Below are positions 24,179-36,209 of a stretch of DNA of 64,000 nucleotides, piece after piece. The stretch lies in the NCBI GenBank assembly GCA_958496175.1, contig OY292276.1, positions 50,357,080-50,421,079 of the forward strand. The letters are read 5' to 3'. The stretch's first letter is position 1; every line of letters starts with the position of its first letter. The notes below the pieces were generated by a model. That model was not told where the DNA came from. It was given only the letters and a program-made list of their open reading frames with translations, and made no database searches. Source of the stretch: Sisyra terminalis. Taxonomy: Eukaryota > Arthropoda > Insecta > Neuroptera > Sisyridae. The position numbers and the translations under genes were made by a program.

Positions 24179-24590
24179 GAGACTTGGACTATTCGTGCAG
24201 CTGATCGGTGACGAATTAATACCTACGAAATGTGGGTTTGGAGGAAAATGCGGAGGATATCATGGATAGCCAAAAAAATAAATGTTTCCATCTCAAACGA
24301 ACTCATGGCAGTCCAAAGATTTTTCACTAACGTAAGGACAAATTTTTGGGGTTTTCGGTTATATTGGCATCACGATAGCATGGAAAAACTAATAGTAGAA
24401 AGACGATCTGAAGGGAAAAGAAAACGAGGGCAATCATCGATTCGTTAAAATGACGTAATGGAAAAGCTGGTGGATTCGAGTTTCCGGTGTACTATACGAT
24501 AACCAAAATCATATCCCTGGAGAAGGACCATTCGGCAGGACTTGAAAAATTCAGAACATTCCAAGGGACAACCATATTAATGACCATATA
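24179..24590 (+). pseudogene. C-terminal fragment of a non-LTR retrotransposon (LINE) ORF
   Basis: Translation gives ETWTIRAADR, stop, RINTYEMWVWRKMRRISW, then FWGFRLYWHHDSMEKLIVE and EGKRKRGQSSIR, stop. This order is typical of the C-terminus of insect endonuclease/reverse-transcriptase ORFs (E-x-W-x-x-R..., EMWVWRRMLRI.W, H..R..S..K.I.EG...GKR.RGR). In-frame stops (TGA near 24212, TAA at 24446) and the absence of the RT region mark it as a 5'-truncated, dead copy. Confidence 0.72.
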
Positions 24591-24599
24591 TGCATCGGA

Positions 24600-27500
24600 A
24601 ATGATATATGGATTAAGAGAAATTGAATAGAATTATAGTAGTTTACAATAGTGTGAAAGGTTTTTAATAATTTTTGACACCATCTTCCCTTTTATAATCA
24701 ATGAGGGGTAGTTCGACCAACAGAGAAAGAGAAACTAAAATTAGACTTTTGCTATTGCTTTCAAAGTAAAAAGAAAAACGATGGATTATTATTTTAGACT
24801 TGTTAAGGAAAAATAATGAACTACCCCAAACTACAGAATCATCCGTCCATTATGGCACAGCAGGGAAAAATTGCACACCGCGGGGAACTGAACCTGGCCT
24901 AGGAAAATATGCTTTTTTTAAGAAACTAACATTATAGTTTCAAAAAAAATTACAAAAACCGTTCTTAAGTAAAAAAGTTACTAGAATTCTTTTGATTATA
25001 CTTTTCCGAGACTTTTATTTATGTTTTCATTGATTAAAACCTATTGAAATTTGGAGTAGTATAATAATACTACGGTACATTACAGTAAAGAACTTTTCCG
25101 AAATTTATTATTTATAGCCAATGACTCAATCATGCGATCTGACCATAAAAGTCTTTTAAAGTGCATATTAGTGGAAGTAAAATTGGTCCTATTCGTATCC
25201 TGTCCCATTAAAGAGTCAAACTAAATTAAAATATATTATAAATAATATTATTTTCTTATATTTAAATTGGCTATCTTGCCGTTCGTCCGTGCAGAATGGG
25301 CTATGCGCATGCGCTCTGTTATCCCCACTTACGCATTCTAAAAGTCGGTAAGGGCACTCACTCACTAATGTATTTATTTGTGAATACGTATTTCGGATTT
25401 TCAGGTTTACAATATGTGAAAGCCAAAAACCATAATGCTCCCTTATAAACTTAACTTAACCTTTTCAGATATATCTACTTATCAGAGTTTAAATTTTTAA
25501 GCAGACTCTAAGTTTTTGTTTCTAATAATAAATCAACTTTGTTTTATATTAAGCAGTAATAACGTTTCGCTTTTAACGGACTTTGATTGATTATTAAATT
25601 TGAAATTTCGATTGTTTATTAAACGTTATCCCTTACAAACTTTGCTACCGTTTTTCACTCTTTTAGGGGCGAAATTTTCAAAAACCCTTTCTTATTATAT
25701 ATCTGCATCGTATAAGGAAAACACTTTCCAAACTTCATCGACACAAATGTGCACTTATATTTCAAAATACAATGTAAAACGAAAAAAAATAATGACCTTC
25801 TTTATGTTAGTTAACATGACTAAAAAGGTATTCGATTTCGGACATTTGGACGTTGTACATACAAAATTGTTGGAAATAGGTGGAAAGCGTGGAAGTTAAT
25901 TCGAATATTTTATTTATTTTCAATAACAATAATTGGTTTTCAAATTGTTCAAAATACCGAAAAAAATTTAGTATCGAAGATTTTATATTTGAATTGACAG
26001 TGAAATATATGGCAAAAAATTGCTACCTTAATGCTTTTCAGTCGAATATATAATTACTCCAGATCACAACCATTGGTTCATAAAATAAATAGATTTTAAA
26101 AAGTTTGATTGTTGAAAAACGAACCAAAATTTAAAATCGCCTATTTGGTTTAAGTACTACAAAAGTATTAAACTTTTATACTTATTTAGTGAAATGACGT
26201 TATTTAAAATGTTATTAAAATGATATAAAAAAACATATTTTATTTCTTAATATAATTTTAGAAACACTATTTTTTATATTAACAACACTTTGATTATTAA
26301 ATTTAAAATTTCGATTGTTAATTAAATCTACATTATGTCATATTAAACATTTTATTGAGATAAAACCTTTAGTTGCGAATGCAACGGGCAACTACTAGTT
26401 GCTTAATAATACAGAATTGGGATACTTTTACAGCTCATTATTATACAAAATTATTATAGCGGCAAGTAAATTGGATTGTAGTATGGATTTATTAGTTGAA
26501 GTCAACAATTAGCTACCGAAACGTCACAAATTGAAAATTGTTTAAGCTACAAAACCTGTTCCTATGTCTGTGATAATTCCTATGTAAAATCTGGGACATG
26601 TACATTACCACGGCTGGATTACTTTTATTGTTATTATAAGTAATTTTAGAAAGATTTTAACTTCAACTAATAGCAGGTACATTGTATACTGATACAACAA
26701 AGGGAAACAATACCATAAATAGAAATGTTCACAAAAAAGTACAACAATTTCTCTTTTGTTGAAATGCCTGTCCAACTAAAGTAGCAAAAAACACAAGTTT
26801 TATCAATCGTGAAGTGTTATATTAACGTGCATTGTACAATCCAATCGGAGACAAAATAAAATCCCAACGGAAATAAACTTTTCAGCAATCCAAACATGAT
26901 GTGAATAATATGTTGCACTTCCTCCACAAACTACATAAATAGCATAGATCGTATATAGGGAAAACGTATCTATCATATTATTTTAAACGAACACATCAGG
27001 AAATAAATGTTTTGTTGGAACGTTGAATCTATGGTACTATAGTCTACATATATATTTATAAACAACAATGGCTTTGGTGAAACAAAACGAAAATAATCAC
27101 TGAACTAAAGGTGGGGACACATTTTTAAATAAATTGTTTTGAATGGATGACTTTTTTAAAAAAATTGTTCAATTTAATCCGTTTCGCATTTTAAGTAATT
27201 TTGATTAGTTATAACTTACACCTATAATTAATTTATATATTTAATATTTAAGTTTAATGGTAAAAATATTCAGAGGACTAGGATCAAATAATAATCAGTC
27301 AAAACTATTTATTACATGCGAATATTTTTACCAATTTATCATCATCGAGGATCTGAAACTTTACAATGATTAAAGTTTATATTTATTTTTTTACGAATTT
27401 ATTCGAGAAATTATATATTTACAACAAAAATCCATACTTTTTTTAAATATATATCTACACTTTTCATCTTTGCCTTTTTTCTACCAGCTTTGATAGGTGT

Positions 27501-27694
27501 AAATCTAAATAAGTAAAATACAATGTATATTAATTTAATTGTAAGTAAGTATTGTTGTTGTAAATAATTCAAAATGCAGCAATATTACCGATATCAATTG
27601 GTTTTCGCAATTCAATTTTAGGTGGTACAAAGTTCACCGGGTCCTCTGCTATTTTATAAACAAAAAAAAATATTTGCATATTAACATAATCAAG
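24600..27694. other. Non-coding stretch with repeat scraps
   Basis: A short inverted pair, GGGGTAGTT (24704-24712) and AACTACCCC (24818-24826), may mark a small MITE. The phrase TTTGATTATTAAATTTRAAATTTCGATTG occurs near 25584 and again near 26290. At ~26374-26397 the sequence GCGAATGCAACGGGCAACTA then CTAG|T looks like a Helitron 3' end, but I could not find a matching 5' end. The open frame 25600-25899 is not recognised. Confidence 0.45.
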
Positions 27695-27696
27695 TA

Positions 27697-28616
27697 TTGG
27701 GTTGTTCGGAAAGTGATTTCGTTTTTTTCCCGACAAAAGATTTAATTGTATTTTTTTGCACTCATTTTTTAATTAAGCCGTGTAATCATTGTATGCTTTG
27801 AGAGCTCATATAGCAAGGCTTGTATGTGAAAAAGCTCAAATGATTCTACGCAATAGTTTTTGGTTCGTGTCTTTTTAAATATGGAGAACAAAAACCAGAA
27901 TTTTCCTCATATATTATTTGTTCACTATAGAAAAGGTAAAATGCTGTTCAATTAAGAAAAAAATTAACTAAAGTGTAAGCAGAAGAAGTATTAACGGCCA
28001 GTGCCAAAACTAGTTTGTAAAATTTCGATTCGGCAATTTTGATGTCGAAGATGCATCACGGTCTGGAAGACCGGTTGAGGGTGATAAAGCCACAATGAAA
28101 TCATTAGTTGATGCAAATCGATGAATAACAGTACGTAAGATCGGTAAAAGGTAAAATTTACCAAATTCAATTGTCAATGACCCACTTGAAAGGCCTAGGA
28201 TTAACCTCGAATCCCGATATATGGGTTCCCTATGTTTTTATGGGGATAAATTTGACTTCATACAAGTTTTGTGCCCTCCCAAAAGCTTTTACAACTTGAA
28301 TGATATAAACTGCCATACCCATCATATTCTACAGATCTGGCACCTTCGGTTTATTATTGGTTTTGACCACTGCAAAATCTTTTAGACGGTAAAACCTTTA
28401 CTTCAAATGAGGAAGTCAAAAATCCCCCAAGATCAGTTTTCGGCGAAAAATGAGCAAAAGATTTTTTAGTGAAAAATCATACTACAGCCAGAAAAATTGC
28501 AAAAGTATTGAACCAGAATGGCCAAAATATAATTTAAAAAAATATTTATTCACTATACAAAAATTGTCTTGCATTATCACAAAAAAAGAAACGAAATTAC
28601 TTTCCGAACAACCTAA
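27697..28616 (+). mobile_element. Mariner element (920 bp), inactivated transposase
   Basis: The terminal inverted repeats are GGTTGTTCGGAAAGTRATTTCG on both ends; they sit inside TA dinucleotides (27695-27696 and 28617-28618). From 27881 the translation reads MENKNQNF..ILF..YRKGK, then FRFGNFDVEDASRSGRPVEG, then the region of VKNHLDQFF-like residues near 28400: a mariner transposase with stops and frameshifts (first stop TAA near 27953). The length is short of the usual ~1.3 kb, so an internal deletion removed part of the catalytic region. Confidence 0.88.
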
Positions 28617-28989
28617 TACATATCAATAGTATTGATATCAATAATATTGTTTGTAAAAACATTAAAAATATTATTAAATTGTATATATACGCAAAATACA
28701 AGTAGGAATATGTTTATAGTTCACTGATATTATAATCGAATTGAAATGAACTGATTTCATCTTAACAGCTTATAAAAATTTAAATTTAAAAGTTTAGGCC
28801 AATTAAAGATTTGAATTTATTTAATTCCTAAATTATAAAATCATATTTATACAATTTTAAATATAAAATCTCAGTTATAGGTTTGAATTTATTAAAATGA
28901 AAATTGGAGTGGTTTCATTTTTGTTATGACTTTTGTTAGTAGGGATTCCATACGTTAAGTGCGAAATCATTTTAACTGTAAGCTAGAGT

Positions 28990-29246
28990 GGAATTCAAAC
29001 CATCCTACTTTCAACTGTTTATATGAAATAACATAGTAAAAGCTTGAAGGCCAAAAACGAGAGAATGGCAGACTGAAATATGTCGTACAGATATTTGGAA
29101 CCAGTTTAAGGTATTTATTATTTGTTGTCAATTATAATCACATTAACACCTCTTTCCAATTCCATAAATGAGACCTTTGAGCCAACCTTTATCTCACATT
29201 TTGGCCTTCAAGCTTTTACTATGCTATTTCATATCAACAGTTGAGA
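28990..29246. repeat. 45-bp inverted repeat around a 142-bp spacer
   Basis: CAACTGTTTATATGAAATAA..GGCCAAAA (29012-29056) is the reverse complement of 29199-29243, with two mismatches by eye. The arms contain AAAGCTTGAAGGCC and GGCCTTCAAGCTTT. Probably a MITE remnant; target duplication not identified. Confidence 0.7.
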
Positions 29247-29725
29247 GCAGGTAGCAAATAATTTGCAATTTCACACCTATTTGGAATTCAGCCGGTTTTG
29301 TTCAAAATATTGATCATTATGGATCGAAGGTTGAAAAAATTGAACTTTAATATTTGTCTACCTGAATTCTATCGTACATTTCAAGAACAGGTTTTTCGAT
29401 TTCGATAATATTTTGTTTTCAGATACTCCGTAGTGTTTCGCCAAAAAAAGTATGAAGGTCACCAACAAGTCTTCTCTAAATAGTTGTACCAATGTTTATT
29501 CTGATTTCATTTATGGTTCCAATTTAAAGACAACATTACTGATTTGATAGAAACTTTGTAATCAAGTGCAACTAATTTTTCTTCAAAAGGAAAGGTTGTC
29601 TATTTACGTTTAATTATTATTAATAAAAGTAGCATTCTGAAGAAGACCGATTAAAATAAATAAACGGACACCCATTAATTGGTTATAAATTGGACCCTTT
29701 AATTAAATATCTATGTTCTTGAAAT

Positions 29726-29975
29726 CAGGGGTGGCCAACCCAAATGATATTGCAGGCCACTTCGGAAATTCAGTATAACTCCGTGGGCCATTTTTGAAGT
29801 TATATCTCAAATTTTCCATACTAAATTTAGATACACTGTAAACATCTTTAACATATTATTTTTCACTTCTTTGGTCATTATAAAAAATATACATTTTATT
29901 AAAGTCTGATATATTTCGCGGGTCAAAAAAATTTTCAAGGTGTGCCTTTTGCGGTCTGCGGGTTGGCCACCTCTG
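29726..29975. mobile_element. hAT-type MITE (250 bp)
   Basis: The ends are CAGGGGTGGCCAACCC and, inverted, CAGAGGTGGCCAACCC (15 of 16 identical). The interior begins and ends with the usual GGCCACTTCGG and GCCTTTTGCGGTCTGCGGG. Flanking octamers do not match, so the target duplication is lost or one flank is rearranged. Confidence 0.75.
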
Positions 29976-30017
29976 ACTATCTCTGATTTAAATAAACAAT
30001 AAATAATCTATCTTTTA

Positions 30018-30180
30018 TCTACATATATAAAATTGTTATATTGGTTTGGGTAGATTTCAAAAACTCAAAAAGTTCTGCATCGATTTAACTCAAATTTTGT
30101 CACGATATACAATCCGCTTCTATGATTGCTTTTATCTTTTTCTCACGTCACCTGCGATCGCAAGAAAACGGCTTTTTCAA
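30018..30180 (+). repeat. Possible Helitron-like 5' end fragment
   Basis: TCTACATATATAAAATTGTT followed by TGGTTTGGGTAGATT and AAAAGTTCTGCATCGATTT resembles the 5' end of insect Helitron-like elements. A 3' CTRR terminus that pairs with it was not located, so this is a low-confidence call. Confidence 0.3.
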
Positions 30181-30511
30181 CAGTCAATACAATAGCCGCT
30201 AATTGTCATGTTACAACTCATAGCATACAATAAAAGAAAAATATAGCGAAAAATTATATGCATAAGTGTAAAATTACAAGAAATAATTCCAATCAATTCG
30301 CATAATTTCGTCTCATTCGTGGAGTACAATAAATCCAATTGGAAAATTGGAGGTATTGCTAGCGACTTATAAGTGTAATCTTAAGCTATATCGATCATTT
30401 TAAATTATACTTTTGTTACTTAGAACTTATTATTCGCACCTATTTAGGTATTATAGATTGTTACCCGCATTATGGATAAACTATCCTCTATTGCCTGTAT
30501 ACGATGATGCC

Positions 30512-31212
30512 CAGTGGCGTAGCTACCTAGGGACTAGGAGGGGCAGTGCCCCGGGGACCCTCAAACTCGAATCCTTACCAGAAATCTCGATCGAACTGAA
30601 CTTTTGGAAATTCAGTTGGAAGTTCACCAATTATGTAAGGAAATAATGAGCAAATATGGAGTGCTAGAATGCGACCTAACGGAAGTATTTACAGCGATGT
30701 TATTATTCTTTCCAATTCCTGTCACTTCTGCAGCAGCTGAAAGGTCATTTAGCAAATTAAAAATAATTAAAAAATATTTAAGAAATAATATAGGCCAAAC
30801 TCGACTCCGACATTTATCGCTAATAGCGATTGAAAACAAAACCGCACCAAGCCTGGATTTAAACGAAGTCATTGATACTTTTGCGAAAACTAAAGCTGGG
30901 AAAAAATTGTAAATGTAATTGTTATTTAGTCAGTTGGTAGGCCAGACCTTTATATAATACACCCTTGAATTTTCTCTATTTCGTTTTATTAGCGAAACTT
31001 ACACCAAATATTAATTGTAATTTATGTTGTTACTGTTTAATATTTTTATTACCTGCCCTGCAGTGCACAAAAAAGAGCTTAAGTAGCTTAGTATTTTTAA
31101 AGTATTTGTATATTTCATATTTTCATTTGATAAAACCTAATCAGTTTACATAGCAGTGGGGCCCCGTTTTTTAATTTGTCCCAGGGTCTTTGGTTACTTA
31201 GCTACGCCACTG
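30512..31212 (+). mobile_element. hAT element with perfect 8-bp TSD
   Basis: The terminal inverted repeats are CAGTGGCGTAGCTAC at the left and GTAGCTACGCCACTG at the right. The flanks carry the identical octamer ATGATGCC (30504-30511 and 31213-31220). At 701 bp this is an internal-deletion derivative that keeps only the 3' end of the transposase gene. The perfect terminal repeats and target duplication suggest a fairly recent insertion. Confidence 0.92.
30604..30912 (+). pseudogene. hAT transposase C-terminal dimerisation domain, open but partial
   Basis: The 102-codon frame starts at a TTG and is open upstream to at least 30541. It contains LLFFPIPVTSAAAERSFSKL, then KIIKKYLRNNIGQTRLRHLS and LIAIENKTA. 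This is the conserved hAT C-terminal (hATC) block (P.T.A.AER.FS.L...K..LR....RL..L..I). The RNase-H catalytic region is missing, so it cannot encode an active transposase. No stop interrupts the domain, unlike most relics in this window. It lies wholly inside the 701-bp hAT. Confidence 0.85.
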
Positions 31213-31220
31213 ATGATGCC

Positions 31221-33840
31221 TCTGGTCATAAGACAATATAAATCAATGAAAAAAAAATCACACCATTGTATAGATTGGTATTTTTTCAAATTTTAAACGA
31301 TAAGAAAAATTTAAACTATAGAAAATTATAGCAAGTTCGAGAAAAGTTATGATTCTAATTTTTTTCTGTTATAATTTGTATATACATTATTACAAAGTTG
31401 GTCAAATTAAAGTTGAAAGAAGTAGAAGGAAAATCAATATAACTATAAAATGGTCTAAAGAATAAATTAACTATGTATGCACTAAATTTTGAATCAATCT
31501 GCATATCCTTGAAAAATCGAAACAGAAAATAATGTATTAAATTTATTCTTATTTAAGATTAATAGAATATTTTAAGATTGTGAGCAAAAAGAAAATTTGT
31601 AACTTACTTAATAATATATGTAGACATGCGATTAATTCATTTGTAAAGAAATGTATAATATTTATCAAACAAGAATTACAGGTTTTTGCGGTTTTGCATC
31701 ACTTGACAATTATACGTTTAAATGTAATTTTCCTCGATAAAATTACACAATTGAACATCCATTTTGCAGCATAGGTAATGTATTTATCTCTTACGAGTGC
31801 ATTCTATATAAAATTCGTTCATTTCATTAGAAATTTTAAGGTGAAATCATAAATATTTAATTGTTGCAACGAATATTTAAATGACTGAAATTAATAATTA
31901 ATATTCCGTCATAAATGAAAAATGACGTTTAAATAGTTCTAGCGGATAATTGAGTTATTCGAAACATAATTCAATTTTGATGTTATCGCAGTTTTAATGC
32001 AATAAGGGAGCACTAAACTGAAAATGGAAATTAGAGTAAATTGCTGTAAAACGTACAGCCTTCGGTTTAACCTTTTAGGGAAATAAAAGGCGAACATCTT
32101 ACCGGAAAAATACGGTGCCCAGTGTGGAAATTTATTTGAAGAAAAATAAAATTTATGGACATTGGTAAATTTATGAAAGAAAAAATATTGTCACAATCAT
32201 TCGCCACATTTCACGTATTTTCAAATGGCATAAAAACGTTTAGATACGATAAAAACAATTTCCTTTTTACAATGAGACGTAACTTGGAAAATTGAAAACG
32301 GAAAAATAAATTAACCGAATGGATGAGGAAAAATAGATTTTCATTTGAAAGCCCAATGATGAATTGCCTCGCTAGTAATTCATGTATTCAAACATCAACC
32401 ACAAATATCCACTTGCATAAAAGTAGTGAAAAAAAAAAATCAAATCGATAAAATAAAACTAATAGATCTACCTTTTGCTGTGATAAATTTCTCTGCATAT
32501 ATTACATGGTTCGTTGTATAATGTGCTTTTTGTATCCGCATAATAATATGTCATTCAAATGGATGCATTGCGGATTATGTTTTCCTTACATTTTTCTATA
32601 TAGTTTACTTGCCTTGAAAACTTGAACATGTGTTACACGAAGCCCTCAAATACTCGTACATATGTAAATACATTCAAGTAATTGGAAAAGCTTTTGCAAG
32701 CTCTAAAGTTTATAACTTAGCTTAATGAATTAGAATGACCGGATTTCTTTCATAAATTGGCGAGAAAAATAAACGATTTAAGCTCATTTATTTAAAAGAC
32801 ATGTAATAAAAAATATATTAGTCACATGAACATTTAAAAACAACGACATAAAATCTTTAAAAGTTTTTTTTATCACTCGAAAATGAGAGCTTAAAGTGTA
32901 AAGTTTTTAGTACATTTTCCTACGCAATTTAATAACAATGTATAAAACGAAATTACAAAATCGATATTTTTGTTGGGAATGATACAATAAAACTAATTTA
33001 AAGTGCTGTTTATTCATATTGCGTACACTATAATTCCAACACTTTTGAGTATAAAATATGTATGTGCCAAATTCTCTGGGGAATAAATAAACGAAATGCT
33101 AAAAGCCCAACCTAAATTAATTTCGGTAGAAAATTGTAAGAAATTTTATTGTGAAAATGTTACCAAAGGGATTATTGTTTCAAAGTTAAAATTCGATTAA
33201 AGTTCAACAAAGGAAGTGTATTGTTTGGGTGGCACATATAATTAAGAATGATAATTCAAAAATATTGTTATATCTATATTATTAACAATTGGGAAGGAAA
33301 ATTAATATCAAAAATCAAGGTTTTTGTGTATAAAATTTTTTAGAGAAATAGCAGTAGGGCTACTGTCAAAAGTAAGGGGGGGGATTCATCAAAGCTTGAG
33401 AAACACCGGATAATGTACTGTAAAAACTTTATCTACTTATTGTTTAAATGAAAATGATACTACAATAATATTTTTTTCTTCCCCACAATCAAGGAGTTAA
33501 CAATGCCAACAATAGTGTATAAGTGTTATTGAAACATTTTGGACATTACCTGATTTTTGAAGTTATACTTCTTATATTAAAGCGACATGATGAAAAAATG
33601 ATCAAATTGATTTTTTTAATAAAAGGTAACACCATTGCTACAGTAGAAAGTTTTAAATGTGGTGTAAGACTTATTAGAAGGAATTCCCAGTTATGTTTCC
33701 TAATCCATATTCCCTGAAACTATTATATTCCCTGAAACTATTATTCGTAATTCAAAATCCTAAGACCGAAAATTCTTAGGAACAATCGTTCTGTATTTTG
33801 TAAAATGTATTTCTGAAACACTTTTCCTAATTGGTACTCT
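31221..33840. other. AT-rich non-coding stretch
   Basis: No gene, RNA or repeat is recognised. The open frames at 31580-31774 and 33523-33717 give unremarkable peptides. Confidence 0.5.
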
Positions 33841-33880
33841 TTTTTTTATTTTTAAATTGTGAAATTGTGAATTTATTTCA

Positions 33881-33923
33881 ATTGCAACGTTTCGTTAGTG
33901 TTATTCCAACTTCATCAGGCAAC
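33881..33923 (-). ncRNA. Hammerhead-like core with 5-bp stem I
   Basis: Minus strand: GTTGC-CTGATGA-A-GTTGG(AATAACA)CTAAC-GAAA-CGTT-GCAAT. Stem I pairs GTTGC with GCAAT (four Watson-Crick pairs and a G-T). Stem II pairs GTTGG with CTAAC including one G-T. This is the best-paired copy in the window; the stem sequences differ from those of the 21.7-kb copies while pairing is kept. Confidence 0.5.
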
Positions 33924-34183
33924 CTGTAAATATTAGATAAACATACATAGTCCCATGATTTAAAACAAATTCATACGCCAGATTTGTTGGTGAAACACGC
34001 CGGACTTGAAGTTAAGTATTGGTATCATACAAATAAAGTATAATACCAATACTTAATTTTAGTATCATACTTTATTTATATGATACCAATACTTAATCTT
34101 AACTCCGGTGTGTTTAATCAACAAGTCTGGCGTATGAATTTGTTTTAAATCATGGGACTATGTGTTTTTATCTAATATTTACA

Positions 34184-34225
34184 AGTTGCCTGATGAAGTT
34201 GGAATAACAACAACGAAACGTTACA
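34184..34225 (+). ncRNA. Hammerhead-like core, decayed stem I
   Basis: Plus strand: GTTGC-CTGATGA-A-GTTG..CAAC-GAAA-CGTT-ACATT. The boxes and stem II persist, but the 3' strand of stem I has changed so that only two pairs remain. Confidence 0.35.
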
Positions 34226-35229
34226 TTGAAATAACAGAAGTAAAACACTGCTAATTTATTTAGTCTACCACATCCTGATATATCCTTCATATTATACATC
34301 GATTTAGACCTGAAAGAATGGAAATCAATATTTTTAAATTGGTAAAAATAAATTTAAAAATAGACAATTGAAAAATGTATTCCATAGCAAAAAATCTGCG
34401 ATTTAAACAAAAATATGTGGAGATTAATTAAAAGACCTCAATAATCAGATGATGGCTAAGCCGAAGTATACGTAACTCGGAGTAAACTATTACAATATTA
34501 CGTCTCATTTAAAAGCTAAAAATACATATTAGTATACTTAATCGTGTACTATGTTTTTATAAAGATACTACTGTTGATACCTTTAAATTGCCAAAAGAAT
34601 AAAAGCAAAGTTTACTTTTTTTTAAATTTATTACCACTTTTGTCGGTAAGAACCAGTAAGAACTATTATTTCTAGTCTCCTAAGCTCCACTTTTGAATAA
34701 AGACCTCTCCCATTTCTCTCCATTCTTTTCGGTCTTGTACTCCTTGGACCCATGACCCCCCCCATTTCTGGAGTTCTACTGTGCAAGTACTCTCCATTAC
34801 AATATAATCGGCAAAACGTAGGTAATTTAAGTATTGGCCATCTATTAACGAATCTCTTCCTTCCCAGTTGATTTGTGTACTTTGTTGGTAAATGGTAAAA
34901 TGTAATAATAGCAAAAATTTGAAAAAAATATTTTTATAAAACAAGGACCTGCTGGAGAAGTAACCAAGAGTTATTATCATTTTTCAGATTAAAGATTTTT
35001 ATAATTTCTAGATTCAGTGAAAAATTTAGTAGTTATAAAACAACAGTAAATACCTATTATATTACGGAAACTCTCCGTAATTTACATATGACGAAAGGGG
35101 AATGAATAATTAAAAACTATGAATTTTTATTATAGGTATATTTTAGCTTTAATTTCGTCAACTTTGTAATAATTTCTTCAAGTATAAAATTAGTATTCCA
35201 AGTATTCCTTATAAAAATATATCTTTGTG

Positions 35230-36205
35230 TAGGGTAGGGTGTTAAAGGGGTTTAAAGGTCCAATTTTACTATTCCGTATTATATTGTGAAAACCAACCGT
35301 ATTAATTTGAAATGTATAATGCTAATCAAACAAACAAATATCTGGCCATGTTTAATTTAATTTTTAATGGAATCATCCATATAGAAGTTTGTCTTTTTAC
35401 ATTTTTTCTAGACCTTGTCGTCTGTATTTTTTTGCCCCCTAGTAGGGGCAAAAAGGAACGGCTAAGGGAGCAAAAAGGTCCTGTATTAATTTTAAGTATT
35501 TAACATGTCTTATGAATTAAAAACAGTATTTGAATCAATGAAATATTTCTGGATTCTCATTTGGAAAATTTTATTTCAGTCATTTTAAACATACCATAAA
35601 ACTCTTCTTTCTTTATAATAATATTGACATTAATTGAAAGAGAAGTAATATTTTTTTAAACTTTTATCATAACTTAATCAAACTCATCATTGCCTGAACC
35701 ACAATTATAACAAACGAAGTAAAAGAACCCTCGGTTAGAAATATAGTTTTCAGGGGCCCATTTTTTGCAAAGATTGTGTTAAATCCAACCTTCACGTGGC
35801 TGGGTTAAGGAAAAGGTCCACGTGGACCTTTTTACTCCAGCTACGTTCAAGTGTTTTTAGTACGTTATAACTAGTTTACTGTTTAAATTAGTTAAAAATA
35901 ATAATAAATCATGAAATACCACTAAATCTCATGTACTATTAAATTATGTTTTAGTCTAGTCAAAGCAATATTACTGCCGGAAACCGAAAAGAATAATAAT
36001 TAAAATTTTTACTTTCGAAAAATATCGAGGTACCGTCGTAAATCTCCTATCTGTGATATAGCTTAACTACCAGGGTACCCTCGAAATGTTTCTTACACTT
36101 TCTCATCTCTACCATTATAGTTAAATAGAGCAATATGCCACTAGTATTTTAGATACTCATGGTGGATCTTTATACCCGCGGATCTTTAAGTCCCATTCTA
36201 CCCTA
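35230..36205. mobile_element. Probable MITE with TAGGGTAG ends and repeated AAAGGTCC
   Basis: The left end TAGGGTAGGGTG..TTTAAAGGTCC and the reversed right end TAGGGTAGAATGGGACTTAAAGATCC are similar. AAAGGTCC or its complement recurs near 35244, 35474 and 35813. At 35811-35832 is a perfect 22-bp palindrome (half-site AAAAGGTCCAC). No target duplication was found and no transposase is encoded. The open frame 35312-35503 lies within it and is not recognised. Confidence 0.5.
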
Positions 36206-36209
36206 GTAG

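Larger units (their letters stand above)
33865..34240. mobile_element. Inverted (palindromic) Penelope-like element with hammerhead-like cores
   Basis: Arms ~33873-34045 and ~34062-34235 are reverse complements. They share ATTTCAAT..AACGTTTCGTT, TTCCAACTTCATCAGGCAAC, TAGTCCCATGATTTAAAACA, CAGATTTGTTG-like and CTTGAAGTTAAGTATTGGTA. A central AATAAAGTATAATACCAATA part is repeated again, so the centre is a nested palindrome. The right flank continues into TTTAGTCTACCACATCCTGA, shared with ~1486. No ORF. Confidence 0.8.

Noticed and set aside
26374..26397. Possible fourth Helitron-like element ending ACTACTAG|T
   Set aside because: Only the 3' end resembles a Helitron; no paired 5' TC end could be placed, so it is mentioned but not called as an element.
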